NCBI RefSeq assembly: GCF_011605345.1
Contig: NZ_JAAOXM010000002.1
Location: forward strand, 124,001 to 188,000
DNA length: 64,000 nucleotides
Reading direction: 5' to 3'
Source: Burkholderia sp. D-99
GTDB taxonomy: Bacteria > Pseudomonadota > Gammaproteobacteria > Burkholderiales > Burkholderiaceae
Made by a program: the position numbers and the translations under genes. Every line of letters starts with the position of its first letter. Within the stretch, counting starts at the first letter, position 1. Positions 33,961-42,446 of the stretch are shown here, one piece after another. A model generated the notes under the pieces. The model was not told the origin of the DNA and made no database searches. It worked only from the letters and a program-made list of their open reading frames with translations.

Positions 33961-35202
33961 TCACCGCGCTACGGCACGCCCCCATCGCTCGATCGCACTG
34001 ACGGCCAGCGTCAAGCCGTCCTCTTGCGCGATGCGGGTACCGAGTTCCGTTGCACGCGCCTTCGTGTCGCCGCGATCGGCAAACGCGATGGCCCGCGCCA
34101 GCGCCGCAGCATCCACGCGCCGCCCCGCCACCGGCGCATCGGCCACACCGAGCCGGCGCAGCCGGTTCGCCCAGAAGAACTGATCGCCCGCGAACGGCAC
34201 GACGACCGACGCAATGCCGGCCCGCGCAGCCGAATGCGTGGTGCCCGACCCGCCGTGATGGATCGCCATCGACACACGCGGGAACAGCCGGTCATGCGGC
34301 GTATCGCCGATCACGCGAACGTGCGCGGGCAGCATCGACGCATCGATTCCGCTCCATCCCGGATAGAACAGCGCCCGCCGGCCGGCGAGCGCATGCACGA
34401 GCGCATCGACCATTCCGGCGCGATCGAAGCCGGCCATGCTGCCGAAACCGATGTACACGGGCGGATCGCCCGCTTCGAGAAAAGCCGCAAGATCGGGCGG
34501 CGGTTCCCATGCACGCGCATCGATGCGCCACTGGCCGCAGGCAAGCGCCTGCGACGACCAGTCGGCCGGGCCCGACAGCAGTGCCGGCGACACGCCGTAC
34601 AGCATCGGATGATCGGCCCACACCCACCTGCGCGGCGGCAACCCGCACACGCTGGCGCGCGCCGCGTTCGTCGCCTTCCTGAATGCCTGCCACAACAGCG
34701 CGTTCACGAAGCGGTGGCTCGCGCGGTTCAGCCAGCGCGGCACCTTCCCCGGCGGCAGGAACGGCGACGCGAATGCCGTGGTGGGTGTAATCGGGATCAT
34801 GCCGGCGCCGATCGCCGGCACGCCGCGATACTCGGCAACCGACAAGCCGACGAACGATACGAGCCCCGATACGAGGATCGCATCGCACCCGGCCGACGCA
34901 TCCGCGATCTCCCGCATCCACGCGGCCGTGTTCGCATTGGCGATCGCCGCGAGCGCCTTCGACGTATCGTTGAAGCCGCCGCGCCCGCGCACCGCATCGG
35001 CCAATGCGCCGTCCGGCGCAATCGCACGGCGGATATCGCCGGACAACGGCGCCGACGGCACGCCGAGCGTGGCGGCCGCCCCGAGCGTCGCCGCATCGGC
35101 CAGCAGCCGGACATCATGGCCGGCATCGATCAGCGCACGGCTGAGCGCCGCGAGCGGGCGCGTGTCGCCTTCCGTGCCGTAGGTGGCGATGACGAGCTTC
35201 AT
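33961..35202 (-). CDS. UGT-type glycosyltransferase
   Basis: A 413-residue GT1-family glycosyltransferase. The N-terminal acceptor domain begins Leu-Val-Ile-Ala-Thr-Tyr-Gly-Thr-Glu-Gly-Asp-Thr-Arg-Pro, typical of the antibiotic/sterol/rhamnolipid-type transferases. The C-terminal donor-binding motif is His-His-Gly-Gly-Ser-Gly-Thr-Thr (about 313-320) followed by Pro-Phe-Ala-Gly-Asp-Gln. Transfers an activated sugar to a lipid or macrolide-like acceptor; acceptor unknown. It is divergent from a TetR gene whose operator-like repeat lies between them. Confidence 0.88.
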   Translation of the reverse strand: MKLVIATYGTEGDTRPLAALSRALIDAGHDVRLLADAATLGAAATLGVPSAPLSGDIRRAIAPDGALADAVRGRGGFNDTSKALAAIANANTAAWMREIADASAGCDAILVSGLVSFVGLSVAEYRGVPAIGAGMIPITPTTAFASPFLPPGKVPRWLNRASHRFVNALLWQAFRKATNAARASVCGLPPRRWVWADHPMLYGVSPALLSGPADWSSQALACGQWRIDARAWEPPPDLAAFLEAGDPPVYIGFGSMAGFDRAGMVDALVHALAGRRALFYPGWSGIDASMLPAHVRVIGDTPHDRLFPRVSMAIHHGGSGTTHSAARAGIASVVVPFAGDQFFWANRLRRLGVADAPVAGRRVDAAALARAIAFADRGDTKARATELGTRIAQEDGLTLAVSAIERWGRAVAR

Positions 35203-35252
35203 GCGTGACTCCTCGTGCGCGATGGAAACGGGTCGAGACGGGTGGATTCGTA

Positions 35253-35290
35253 AAAGTGCACGTCGTATACTAATGCAACTCGTACACTTT
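35253..35290. promoter_or_regulatory. inverted repeat between glycosyltransferase and TetR genes
   Basis: AAAGTGCACG (35253-35262) and CGTACACTTT (35281-35290) form an inverted repeat matching at nine of ten positions with an 18-bp spacer. It lies in the 104-bp divergent region and is a candidate operator for the adjacent TetR protein. Confidence 0.5.
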
Positions 35291-35306
35291 CAGTCAATCC
35301 CTCGCC

Positions 35307-35927
35307 ATGCCGACTTCGACCGACGATCCGGGCCGCCGCGCGCGCAAGCGCATCCAGATGCTCGCGCATCTCGCCGCCACCGGCGCACGCCTGTTCGACG
35401 CGCACGGTTACCACGCCGTCACGATGGAGCAGATCGCCGCGCAGGCCGATGTCGCGAAGCGCACGCTGTACAACCACTTTGCAACGAAGGAAGCCGTGCT
35501 CGCGCACTGGCTCGAAGGCGAACTCGCGCGCGATCTCGCGCATCTGCAGCGCGACGTCGCGCGGCGCAAGACCTTCGTGTCGCGCATCGGCTGCGTGCTC
35601 GATGCGTCGGCCGCGTGGTGCGAGCAGCATCCCGCGTACCTGCTTGCGTACTTGCGCCATCGCTTCTTGAGCATCGGCGCGGTTGAAGCGGAAAGCGGCA
35701 GGGAGAACGGCAGCGATATCGCGCTCGTGTGGCAGCAACTGATCGCCGCCGGGCAGCAATCCGGCGAACTGAACGGCACACTGCGGGCCGACCAGCTCGC
35801 GACGTGGTTCCATCACCTGTATCTCGCGGCGATGCTGCGCTGGCTGACCGTGCCGGGGCTGTCACTGAAACGGGAGTTCCAGGCGGTCGCGAAGCTGTTT
35901 GTCGAAGGTGCGGAAGCGAAACGTTGA
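35307..35927 (+). CDS. TetR-family transcriptional regulator
   Basis: A 206-residue TetR protein. Helix-turn-helix at about 30-62 (Tyr-His-Ala-Val-Thr-Met-Glu-Gln-Ile-Ala-Ala-Gln-Ala-Asp-Val-Ala-Lys-Arg-Thr-Leu-style sequence ends in Tyr-Asn-His-Phe-Ala-Thr-Lys), followed by an all-helical ligand-binding/dimer domain. It is divergent from the glycosyltransferase gene and most likely controls it and itself. Confidence 0.9.
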   Translation: MPTSTDDPGRRARKRIQMLAHLAATGARLFDAHGYHAVTMEQIAAQADVAKRTLYNHFATKEAVLAHWLEGELARDLAHLQRDVARRKTFVSRIGCVLDASAAWCEQHPAYLLAYLRHRFLSIGAVEAESGRENGSDIALVWQQLIAAGQQSGELNGTLRADQLATWFHHLYLAAMLRWLTVPGLSLKREFQAVAKLFVEGAEAKR

Positions 35928-36040
35928 GCGACACCGGTGGCCGGTCAGGCGCTCACCGGATCACAAGCGTCCGAGCACGACCGCGAGCAGCGAGCGCGCG
36001 AAACGGCCGACCGCCACCCAGCATGCGACGAACGCGCGCC

Positions 36041-36643
36041 TCATTTTTTCCGCGACGATGTCGCGGCCTGCGCGGCTACGTCGCCACCCGACGGCCATTG
36101 CGTCTCGTCGAGCAGCCGGTCGAACAGCCGTGCCCGCTCGTCGGCCGACAGCGGGCACAGCCCGAACATCGCCGATAGCGCGAGGCCCCAGGCCGCCTTC
36201 CAGCGCAGCAGCGCGAGATCGGGGTCGCCCGATTCGGCCGCGATGCGCTTCGCGTTCTCGCCGTCGATCTCTCGCACCTTCTGCAACGGTGCGGGATCCT
36301 CGACCAGCGCCGCCATGATCGCGAGCGCCGCCGACGGCTGCTGGTCGATCACTTCGCGCATCGTCGCGATCTGCGCGGACAGCGTCGGCTGCGCGTCGCC
36401 CGGATCGCGCGCGGCCAGATACTCGCGCTGAAACCGTTGGTAGTAGTCCTGCTGATGTTCCATCAGCGCGTTCAGCACATCGCCTTTCGTGCGGAACTGA
36501 TGCATCAGCCCGCCCTTGCTGATGCCGCTTTCGCGCGCAATCGCATCGAACGTGAGCTTGCCCGGGCCGTCGCGCTCGAGGATCGCGAGCGCCGCCTGGA
36601 TCGCGGCAGTGCGCGTTCGCTCGGAACGCGTCGGGTTGTCCAT
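36041..36643 (-). CDS. TetR-family transcriptional regulator
   Basis: A 200-residue TetR protein with the DNA-binding region Leu-Thr-Phe-Asp-Ala-Ile-Ala-Arg-Glu-Ser-Gly-Ile-Ser-Lys-Gly-Gly-Leu-Met-His (about 29-47) and a helical C-terminal domain. The Lys-Gly-Gly-Leu-Met-His-Gln-Phe variant is typical for a subgroup near efflux and envelope genes. It is divergent from the DUF3313-like lipoprotein gene; two copies of one palindrome lie in the region between them and are its likely operators. Confidence 0.9.
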   Translation of the reverse strand: MDNPTRSERTRTAAIQAALAILERDGPGKLTFDAIARESGISKGGLMHQFRTKGDVLNALMEHQQDYYQRFQREYLAARDPGDAQPTLSAQIATMREVIDQQPSAALAIMAALVEDPAPLQKVREIDGENAKRIAAESGDPDLALLRWKAAWGLALSAMFGLCPLSADERARLFDRLLDETQWPSGGDVAAQAATSSRKK

Positions 36644-36730
36644 GAACTGTCCCCGCTATGGAGTCATGCAATGCGACCGCGCCGAGCCGGCGCGGTCGTA
36701 TGAAGAAAGTGCGCGGAGTCTATCACAAAC

Positions 36731-36748
36731 AAACCGCCTGGTCGGTTT
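36731..36748. promoter_or_regulatory. TetR operator candidate 1
   Basis: AAACCGCCTGGTCGGTTT is an imperfect palindrome (arms AAACCG/CGGTTT). It lies 88 bp upstream of the TetR gene start. A near copy occurs at 36927-36944. Confidence 0.7.
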
Positions 36749-36926
36749 ACTTCCGAAAATGGTGGTGCTACGATCGGCTCCCGCATCGACCCCGACCGGA
36801 TGACGGATGCGTCGCGCACCGCATGGCGCGCCGCGAGCGCCGCCGGTGGCAAGGCTGTCCGGCCGATGACCGCCGCCGGACGGCTTGCCGCTGCCGAAAT
36901 TCATGCGGTTCTTGCACCCCAAAAAC

Positions 36927-36944
36927 AAACCGTCTGGTTGGTTT
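36927..36944. promoter_or_regulatory. TetR operator candidate 2
   Basis: AAACCGTCTGGTTGGTTT matches the first copy at 16 of 18 positions, and both are preceded by AC and followed by T. It lies 87 bp upstream of the lipoprotein start, well placed to block its promoter. Confidence 0.7.
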
Positions 36945-37030
36945 TTTCATCAACCCCGAGTGGCGATGCCGCCCTGTTGCACCACACTTCGCACCGGCTC
37001 CACCGGCGCGAACCCGACCCGGAGAGTCAA

Positions 37031-37693
37031 ATGAACCGAACGATCAAATCCAGCCACCTGCTCAACGCCGCGCTCTGCGTCGCGCTCACCGGATGCGCCG
37101 GCGTCCAGCCCGCCCGCTACAGCGGCATCGAATCGTCGCCGTACCTGCGCAGCGATCCGCAGGACAAGTCCGGCCGCGTGCCCTATCGCTATGCGTTGCC
37201 GGCTGACTGGCACACATACCGGAAGCTGATCCTCGATCCCGTCGCCATCTATCGCGGCACCGACCACCAGTTCGGTGACCTGACCGATCAAGACAAGGCG
37301 ACGCTCGCCACCTACATGGGCGACACGTTCGCGAAGAAGCTCGGCAAGCGCTTCGAACTGACGAACACACCGGGGCCCGACACGCTGCGCGTGAAGCTGA
37401 CGCTGACGGGCGCCGTGACGACGACGACCTTTGCCGGCGCATTCGCGCACTTCGATCTCGCGGGCAACGTGTACAACGGCGTGCAGGCGATCCGGGGCCT
37501 CGAAGGCGCGTTCACGGGCTCGGTCATCTACGCGGTGGAGATCCGCGATGCATCGACGAACCGGCTGATCAGCGCGTACGTGACGAAGCAGTATCCGAAT
37601 GCGATGAACATCGGCGCGAGTTTCGGCGCGCTCGGCGCCGCAAAGACGGGCCTCGACAAGGGCGCCGATGCACTCGTCGCGCAATTCGACTGA
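37031..37693 (+). CDS. DUF3313-like lipoprotein
   Basis: A 220-residue predicted lipoprotein with lipobox Leu-Thr-Gly-Cys (Cys at about 22) and the family-like segments Gly-Ile-Glu-Ser-Ser-Pro-Tyr-Leu and Tyr-Arg-Lys-Leu-Ile-Leu-Asp-Pro-Val. The C-terminal region contains a Gly/Ala-rich patch before the end. DUF3313 proteins are outer-membrane-associated lipoproteins of unknown role. The ATG at 37031 follows GGAGAG. The MCE-type gene begins 24 bp downstream, so both may be one operon under the divergent TetR. Confidence 0.8.
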   Translation: MNRTIKSSHLLNAALCVALTGCAGVQPARYSGIESSPYLRSDPQDKSGRVPYRYALPADWHTYRKLILDPVAIYRGTDHQFGDLTDQDKATLATYMGDTFAKKLGKRFELTNTPGPDTLRVKLTLTGAVTTTTFAGAFAHFDLAGNVYNGVQAIRGLEGAFTGSVIYAVEIRDASTNRLISAYVTKQYPNAMNIGASFGALGAAKTGLDKGADALVAQFD

Positions 37694-37716
37694 AACCCGC
37701 CGGCATACGTTGGCAC

Positions 37717-39321
37717 GTGTTGCGCAGAGGCGTGCCGGCCCTGACGCGCGCGGCGCTCGTCTGGATCGTTCCGCTCGCGGCCGCCGCGCTCTGCATCGCA
37801 TGGGGCATCGTGTCGCTCGGCAGCCGCGGGCCGACGATCACGATCGCATTCGCGACCGCCGACGGGCTGACGGCCGGCCAGTCGACGCTGCGGCTGCGCA
37901 ATGTCGAAATCGGCCGCGTCACGCGCATTCGAGCGTTGCGCGGACAACCGGGCGTGATGATCGATGTGCGGCTGGACGCCGACGCGCAGGCACTGGCGGT
38001 GGCGGACTCACGCTTCTGGATCGTGCGGCCGCGTATCGGGCCCGGTGGCCTCTCCGGTCTCGATACGGTGCTGTCCGGATCGACCATCGCAGCCGCGCCT
38101 GGCCATGCGCGCGAACTGCGCACGACGTTCACCGGGCTCGACGCGCCACCGGTCACCGAGGAAGGCGGCCGTCACTACACGCTGCACGCGACGTCGCTCG
38201 GCTCGGTCGCGGTCGGGTCGCCCGTCTATCACCGGCGCGCACGCGTCGGCGAGGTGACCGGCTACGCGCTCGATGCCGACGGGCACGGCGTGTCGATCGA
38301 CGTGTTCGTCGCCGCGCCGTTCGATCGAGCCGTCGAAGTCGATGCGCGCTGGTGGCAGGCAAGCGGCCTCGGCCTGCGGCTGGGTGCAGGCGGCATGAAA
38401 CTCGACACGCCGTCGATCGCCGCATTGCTCGGCGGTGCACTTGCGTTCGCATCGCCGCCCGGGCGGGCACCGGGCGGCGCGGCGCTCGACGGTGCGCGCT
38501 TTCGCGTGGCCGACGACGAAATCGACGCGATGCGCACGCCGAACGCGCCGGCCGCACCCGTCGTGATGCGTTTCGATCGTTCGCTGCGCGGCCTCGAGGT
38601 CGGCGCGCCGGTGGATTTTCGCGGTATCGAACTCGGCAACGTGACGGCCGTCGGCACCGAATACGATGCGGCACGCGGCGACGTCACGATGCGCGTGACG
38701 ATGGCGCTCTACCCCGATCGCCTCGGGCAGCGCTACCGCGACGCGCTCGGCAACGGCGCGACCGAAGCCGGCAAGGCGCTGCTGCGCACGCTCGTCGCGC
38801 GCGGTTTGCGCGGCCAGTTGCGCATCGGCAATCCGATTGCGAACCGCTCGTATGTCGCGCTCGACATGTTCCCGAATGCACCGCCCGCATCGGTCGACAC
38901 AAATCGCGAGCCGATCGCGTTGCCGACCGTGCCCGGCACGCTCGACGTGCTGCGCGTACGGATGACCGATATCGCCGGCACGCTTTCGCGGTTGCCGCTC
39001 GATCGCATGGGTACGGATCTGACCGCAGCGCTCGGGAATACCGCTGCGCTGTTCGAGCAACTCGATGCCGAACTCGCACCGCAGGCACGCGCCGCGCTGG
39101 GCACCGCGCGGCAATCGTTCACGGCCGCACAGGCGATGCTCGTGCAACAAGGTGCCGATACATCGAACGTCCGCCGCACGCTGATGCCATTCGCGCGAAC
39201 CGCAAGCGCGCTGCGTGCATTGAGCGATGATCTGGAGCGGCATCCGGAGTGGTTGCTGCCGAATGCATCGAGCGCCGCAGAACCGGCCAGTGACGCGCAT
39301 CCGGCGAACATGGCGCAATAG
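37717..39321 (+). CDS. PqiB-like MCE-domain protein (lipid transport), no PqiA neighbour
   Basis: A 534-residue protein with one N-terminal membrane helix (about 12-33) and three MCE domains. Each has the Asp/Ala-Gly-Leu...Gly-x-Val/Leu-x-Leu/Phe-Arg-Gly/Asn-x-Glu-x-Gly-x-Val signature, seen near 45-65, 140-170 and 280-305. The tail is a long helical needle. This is the PqiB/YebT layout, in which stacked MCE rings form a tunnel for phospholipids across the periplasm. Usually a PqiA membrane protein is encoded just before; here a DUF3313-like lipoprotein is. The GTG at 37717 is weakly supported; an upstream start is possible. Confidence 0.88.
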   Translation: MLRRGVPALTRAALVWIVPLAAAALCIAWGIVSLGSRGPTITIAFATADGLTAGQSTLRLRNVEIGRVTRIRALRGQPGVMIDVRLDADAQALAVADSRFWIVRPRIGPGGLSGLDTVLSGSTIAAAPGHARELRTTFTGLDAPPVTEEGGRHYTLHATSLGSVAVGSPVYHRRARVGEVTGYALDADGHGVSIDVFVAAPFDRAVEVDARWWQASGLGLRLGAGGMKLDTPSIAALLGGALAFASPPGRAPGGAALDGARFRVADDEIDAMRTPNAPAAPVVMRFDRSLRGLEVGAPVDFRGIELGNVTAVGTEYDAARGDVTMRVTMALYPDRLGQRYRDALGNGATEAGKALLRTLVARGLRGQLRIGNPIANRSYVALDMFPNAPPASVDTNREPIALPTVPGTLDVLRVRMTDIAGTLSRLPLDRMGTDLTAALGNTAALFEQLDAELAPQARAALGTARQSFTAAQAMLVQQGADTSNVRRTLMPFARTASALRALSDDLERHPEWLLPNASSAAEPASDAHPANMAQ

Positions 39322-39502
39322 ACGCGTCGCGCGGCGCACACGCGCCCTTTTACGACGATCGCACACACCGCATGCCAAATTTCCCGCGCAGCAGTATGCT
39401 GATGTCGTACGGCCGCGCACGACGCCTCGGGTAATCCCGGCATTTGCACGTTGTCGCGCCGCCGTCGCGACCGCAATCATGCGTTGCAAGGAGGGATTCG
39501 TG

Positions 39503-39856
39503 ATGGCAACCACGCATCAGCACTTCCACCTCGAACTACGGCACGCCACCGCGCCGACCTATTTCATCAGCTACCTGTTCCCCGCCCTGCTGTTCGTGTA
39601 CGAACTGCTGCGCGTCGGCCAATGGATCCGCGATCACGGGATGCAATTCGCCGCGTTCAAGCAGATGGGTTACGAGTATCTGCTGATGCTGCTGTTCGTC
39701 GGGTTGCAGATCGTCGTCGAGGCGATCTTCCTGCTCGGCGCCGCGATGCGCCGCGACAATCGCGACTTCGAGCACCGGCTGCCGAACGTGATCCTCGGTA
39801 TCGGCTGTTCGATCGCGCTGCTCGCGATCGACCTCGCGATCCAGCTCGCGTTCTGA
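39503..39856 (+). CDS. small integral membrane protein
   Basis: A 117-residue protein with three hydrophobic helices (about 19-40, 58-80 and 96-115) and a His-rich N-terminus (His-Gln-His-Phe-His). The ATG at 39503 follows AAGGAGGG. I do not recognise a family with an assigned function. It stands alone between the MCE gene and the convergent hydrolase. Confidence 0.65.
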   Translation: MATTHQHFHLELRHATAPTYFISYLFPALLFVYELLRVGQWIRDHGMQFAAFKQMGYEYLLMLLFVGLQIVVEAIFLLGAAMRRDNRDFEHRLPNVILGIGCSIALLAIDLAIQLAF

Positions 39857-39893
39857 TGGCCGGCGGGCGCATGCCCGCCGGTGGCAGCCGCGC

Positions 39894-40724
39894 TCAGGCG
39901 AGCGCGCCGCGCAGGAATGTCGCGACGGCAGCCAGCACGTCGTCGGTCCGCTCGCGGTGCGGCATGTGCCCGCATTGGCCGAGCAACAGATACGACGACG
40001 GCCCCGCGACTCGCGCGGCGATCCGCTTCGGATGCACGTCGGACCCGTATTCGTCGTCTTCGCCGTGAATCGCGAGCGTCGCGCATTGCACGCGCGGCAG
40101 TTCGTCGTCGAGATTCCAGTCGCGAAAGGCCGGCGACAGCCACGTGTCGACCCACGCGCGCAGCACCCATTCCGCCTTGTCGCCGTGATAGCGCGCGAGC
40201 CGGTCGAGCTGGCCCGGTGCGTCGAACTGCTGCCCCGCGTCGCGAATGCCGGCCAGCGTGCGATCCTCGACGAACGCCTGCGCGGCGATCGTCACGAGCG
40301 CACGGCAACGCTCCGGATGCGCGGCGGCACACCCGACCGCCATCCCGCCGCCGACGCTGTGCCCGAACGCGACGAACGCATCGACGTCGAGTCGTTCGAG
40401 CAATGCCGCGAACGCATGATCGGCCTCGTCGCGCACGAACGTCGTGCCGAGCGCCCCCGGATGACGATCCGAGCGCCCGAAACCGAGGCGGTCGTAGGCG
40501 ATCACGTCGCGCTGCGTGGCGCTCGCGAGCTGCGCGGGGAAGTCGCGCCACAGGTCGACGCAGCCGAGCGAATCGTGCAGCAACACGATCGGTGCGGCCG
40601 GCTCAGGCGCGGCCGCCCCAGGCGCACCCGCTGCCTGTTGCGCCGGACCACCGCGCCAGCGTTTCGCGAAGAGGCGCCCTTGCGGCGTCTCGACGGTTGT
40701 CTCCTCGATCGGGATGTCGGTCAT
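39894..40724 (-). CDS. alpha/beta hydrolase
   Basis: A 276-residue alpha/beta-hydrolase. The nucleophile elbow is Gly-His-Ser-Val-Gly-Gly (Ser near 125), the oxyanion His-Asp-Ser stretch is near 58-60, the acid is in Gly-Glu-Asp-Asp-Glu and the catalytic His in Gly-Gln-Cys-Gly-His-Met-Pro-His near 255. The ATG at 40724 was chosen because the family sequence starts there; the longer frame adds an unrelated tail. Substrate unknown. Confidence 0.87.
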   Translation of the reverse strand: MTDIPIEETTVETPQGRLFAKRWRGGPAQQAAGAPGAAAPEPAAPIVLLHDSLGCVDLWRDFPAQLASATQRDVIAYDRLGFGRSDRHPGALGTTFVRDEADHAFAALLERLDVDAFVAFGHSVGGGMAVGCAAAHPERCRALVTIAAQAFVEDRTLAGIRDAGQQFDAPGQLDRLARYHGDKAEWVLRAWVDTWLSPAFRDWNLDDELPRVQCATLAIHGEDDEYGSDVHPKRIAARVAGPSSYLLLGQCGHMPHRERTDDVLAAVATFLRGALA

Positions 40725-40833
40725 GTGTGTGTCGTCTGCATGAAAGCGGCCGCACCTCGGCGGCCGCATCGGATCCTGCGATGTTGGCCCGCGCGTGCGC
40801 GCAGCGTCAAGCAAGCCCCCACCGCCCGCGCGT

Positions 40834-41751
40834 TCATTCGGGCTGCGGCGGCAGGTACTCCATCTGCGCCTCGTCGTACAGCCGGTAGATCAGCGCCTGA
40901 ATCGCGCGGATGTCCTCCGATTCGTCGAGCATCCGCATGCTCATGATGATCGGCGACACGAGGTTCGGATCGTCGAGCGGCTTGTAGCTGATGTCGTCGC
41001 GCTTCAGCCCGTACACGCTGTGCGGCACGACCGACACGCCCTCGCCCATCGCGACGAGGCCGAGTGCGATCTGCAGTTCGCGCGTCTCGTAGATCTTGCG
41101 CGGCTGCAACGCGCGATCGTGGAAGGCCGCGAGCACCTGGTCCGCATAGCTCGGGCGCGGCGCCTTCGGAAAGATGATCAGCGTATCGTTCACGAGATCG
41201 TGCAGCGACAGCACGGGCTTCGCGCTGTCGAGCACGTGGCCGACCGGCAGCGCGACGATCATCCGCTCCTCGCGCAGCACGACGCGCCGCACGCTCGGAT
41301 CCTCGTGGCGGATGCGCCCGAACCCGACGTCGATGCGCCCTTCCTTCAGCGCCTTGATCTGGTCCATCGTCGACATCTCGTGCAGGCTCAGCTCGACGGC
41401 CGGATACTCGCTGCGAAAGCGCCGGATGATCTTCGGCAGCATCCCGTACAGCGTCGAGCCGACGAAACCGACCGACATGCTGCGCTCGATCTTGCCGACC
41501 CGCTTCGTCATCGATTCGAGCTCGGTCGTCTGCGCGAGCAGCTGTACCGCGTGCGAATAGAAGAAGCGCCCCGCGTCGGTCAGCTTCAGCGGCCGCGCGT
41601 TGCGCTCGAACAGCGGCACGCCGAGCGCTTCCTCGAGCTGCTGGATCTGCCGGCTCAGCGGCGGCTGCGCGATATGCAGCCGTTCGGCCGCCCGCGTGAA
41701 ATTCCGCTCTTCGGCAACCGCGACGAAGTAGCGGAGGTGTCTCAACTCCAT
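40834..41751 (-). CDS. LysR-family regulator (CatM/BenM-like subgroup)
   Basis: A 305-residue LysR protein beginning Met-Glu-Leu-Arg-His-Leu-Arg-Tyr-Phe-Val-Ala-Val-Ala-Glu, with the recognition region Ala-Ala-Glu-Arg-Leu-His-Ile-Ala-Gln-Pro-Pro-Leu-Ser-Arg-Gln, characteristic of the CatM/BenM/CbnR group that senses cis,cis-muconate or related aromatics. No catechol pathway genes are adjacent. The ATG at 41751 agrees with family starts; longer upstream sequence is not family-like. Confidence 0.9.
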   Translation of the reverse strand: MELRHLRYFVAVAEERNFTRAAERLHIAQPPLSRQIQQLEEALGVPLFERNARPLKLTDAGRFFYSHAVQLLAQTTELESMTKRVGKIERSMSVGFVGSTLYGMLPKIIRRFRSEYPAVELSLHEMSTMDQIKALKEGRIDVGFGRIRHEDPSVRRVVLREERMIVALPVGHVLDSAKPVLSLHDLVNDTLIIFPKAPRPSYADQVLAAFHDRALQPRKIYETRELQIALGLVAMGEGVSVVPHSVYGLKRDDISYKPLDDPNLVSPIIMSMRMLDESEDIRAIQALIYRLYDEAQMEYLPPQPE

Positions 41752-41863
41752 GTTCGATGCCTCCCGGACAGCGATCCGGCGTTCAACCCGGCCGGATGAT
41801 GTCATCACGATACCGCAGGCGGCGCAAACCGCCACGCGCGACCCCCGGCCGCGTGCTGCCCAA

Positions 41864-41894
41864 AGCAAAACGGGAAGCCCGCGAGCTTCCCGTT
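41864..41894 (-). terminator. rho-independent terminator of the DUF3717 gene
   Basis: A 10-bp stem (41869-41878 with 41885-41894, loop of six) followed on the minus strand by TTGCTTTG. It lies 42 bp after the stop of the small gene. Confidence 0.8.
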
Positions 41895-41936
41895 GCTTCA
41901 TCGACGCCGCGGCATGGCGGCGTCACGCGCCGGCCG

Positions 41937-42182
41937 TCACACCTCGGTCGCGTAGAGCGCGTCGCGCTGCGCGTCGCTCAGCGAGTCGAGCGGCACGTCC
42001 GGCAACTGGTAGCAGATCATCGTGCCGTACAGTTCCGCGAGGCAATTGCTGCCGGCGTCGAGCGCGTAGCCGTCCTCGCCGTCCGGCGCCGGCGGGTACA
42101 CTTCGCGCCACGCGTTGATCGCGGCTTCGAGTCGCACGATGGAAACGGGTCCGGCCTTCCGCTCGGCGGGTGATGCGCTCAT
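41937..42182 (-). CDS. DUF3717-type small protein
   Basis: An 81-residue acidic protein (Ile-Val-Arg-Leu-Glu-Ala-Ala-Ile-Asn-Ala-Trp-Arg near 15-26; Ala-Gly-Ser-Asn-Cys-Leu-Ala-Glu-Leu-Tyr-Gly near 43-53), a pattern I associate with the DUF3717 family of Burkholderia. Function unknown, cytoplasmic. The ATG at 42182 begins Met-Ser-Ala-Ser-Pro. It has its own terminator and stands alone. Confidence 0.75.
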   Translation of the reverse strand: MSASPAERKAGPVSIVRLEAAINAWREVYPPAPDGEDGYALDAGSNCLAELYGTMICYQLPDVPLDSLSDAQRDALYATEV

Positions 42183-42377
42183 GGATTCCTCTGGGTTGCG
42201 CGCTCCGCGGGCCGTATCGGCCCGGATGGAACGATGAAAACGCCGGGCATTTTGCCGGCCGCCGCACACCGCGCGCGCCGGATGCCGATCCGCGCTGCGC
42301 GCCTCGCGCCGGCCGGGCCGAGGCCCGGTAGGGTCGGGCAATATAACCGGCTTTGACCCCGTGCAGGCAAAAGCCGG

Positions 42378-42410
42378 GCAAAAAAAACGGGAAGCGCCTG
42401 GCTTCCCGTT
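42378..42410 (-). terminator. rho-independent terminator of the permease gene
   Basis: A 10-bp stem (42386-42395 with 42401-42410, loop of five) followed on the minus strand by a T7 run. Ends the LysP-type gene, 37 bp after its stop. Its stem arm is identical to that of the terminator at 41869-41894. Confidence 0.9.
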
Positions 42411-42446
42411 TCATCGCATGTCGCGCGGCCGCGTGCCGCGCCCGCG

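Larger units (their letters stand above)
36644..37030. promoter_or_regulatory. divergent control region with two palindromes
   Basis: These 387 bp separate the TetR gene from the lipoprotein gene and contain no supported gene. Two copies of an 18-bp palindrome, 196 bp apart, are annotated separately; one is near each gene. Confidence 0.7.
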
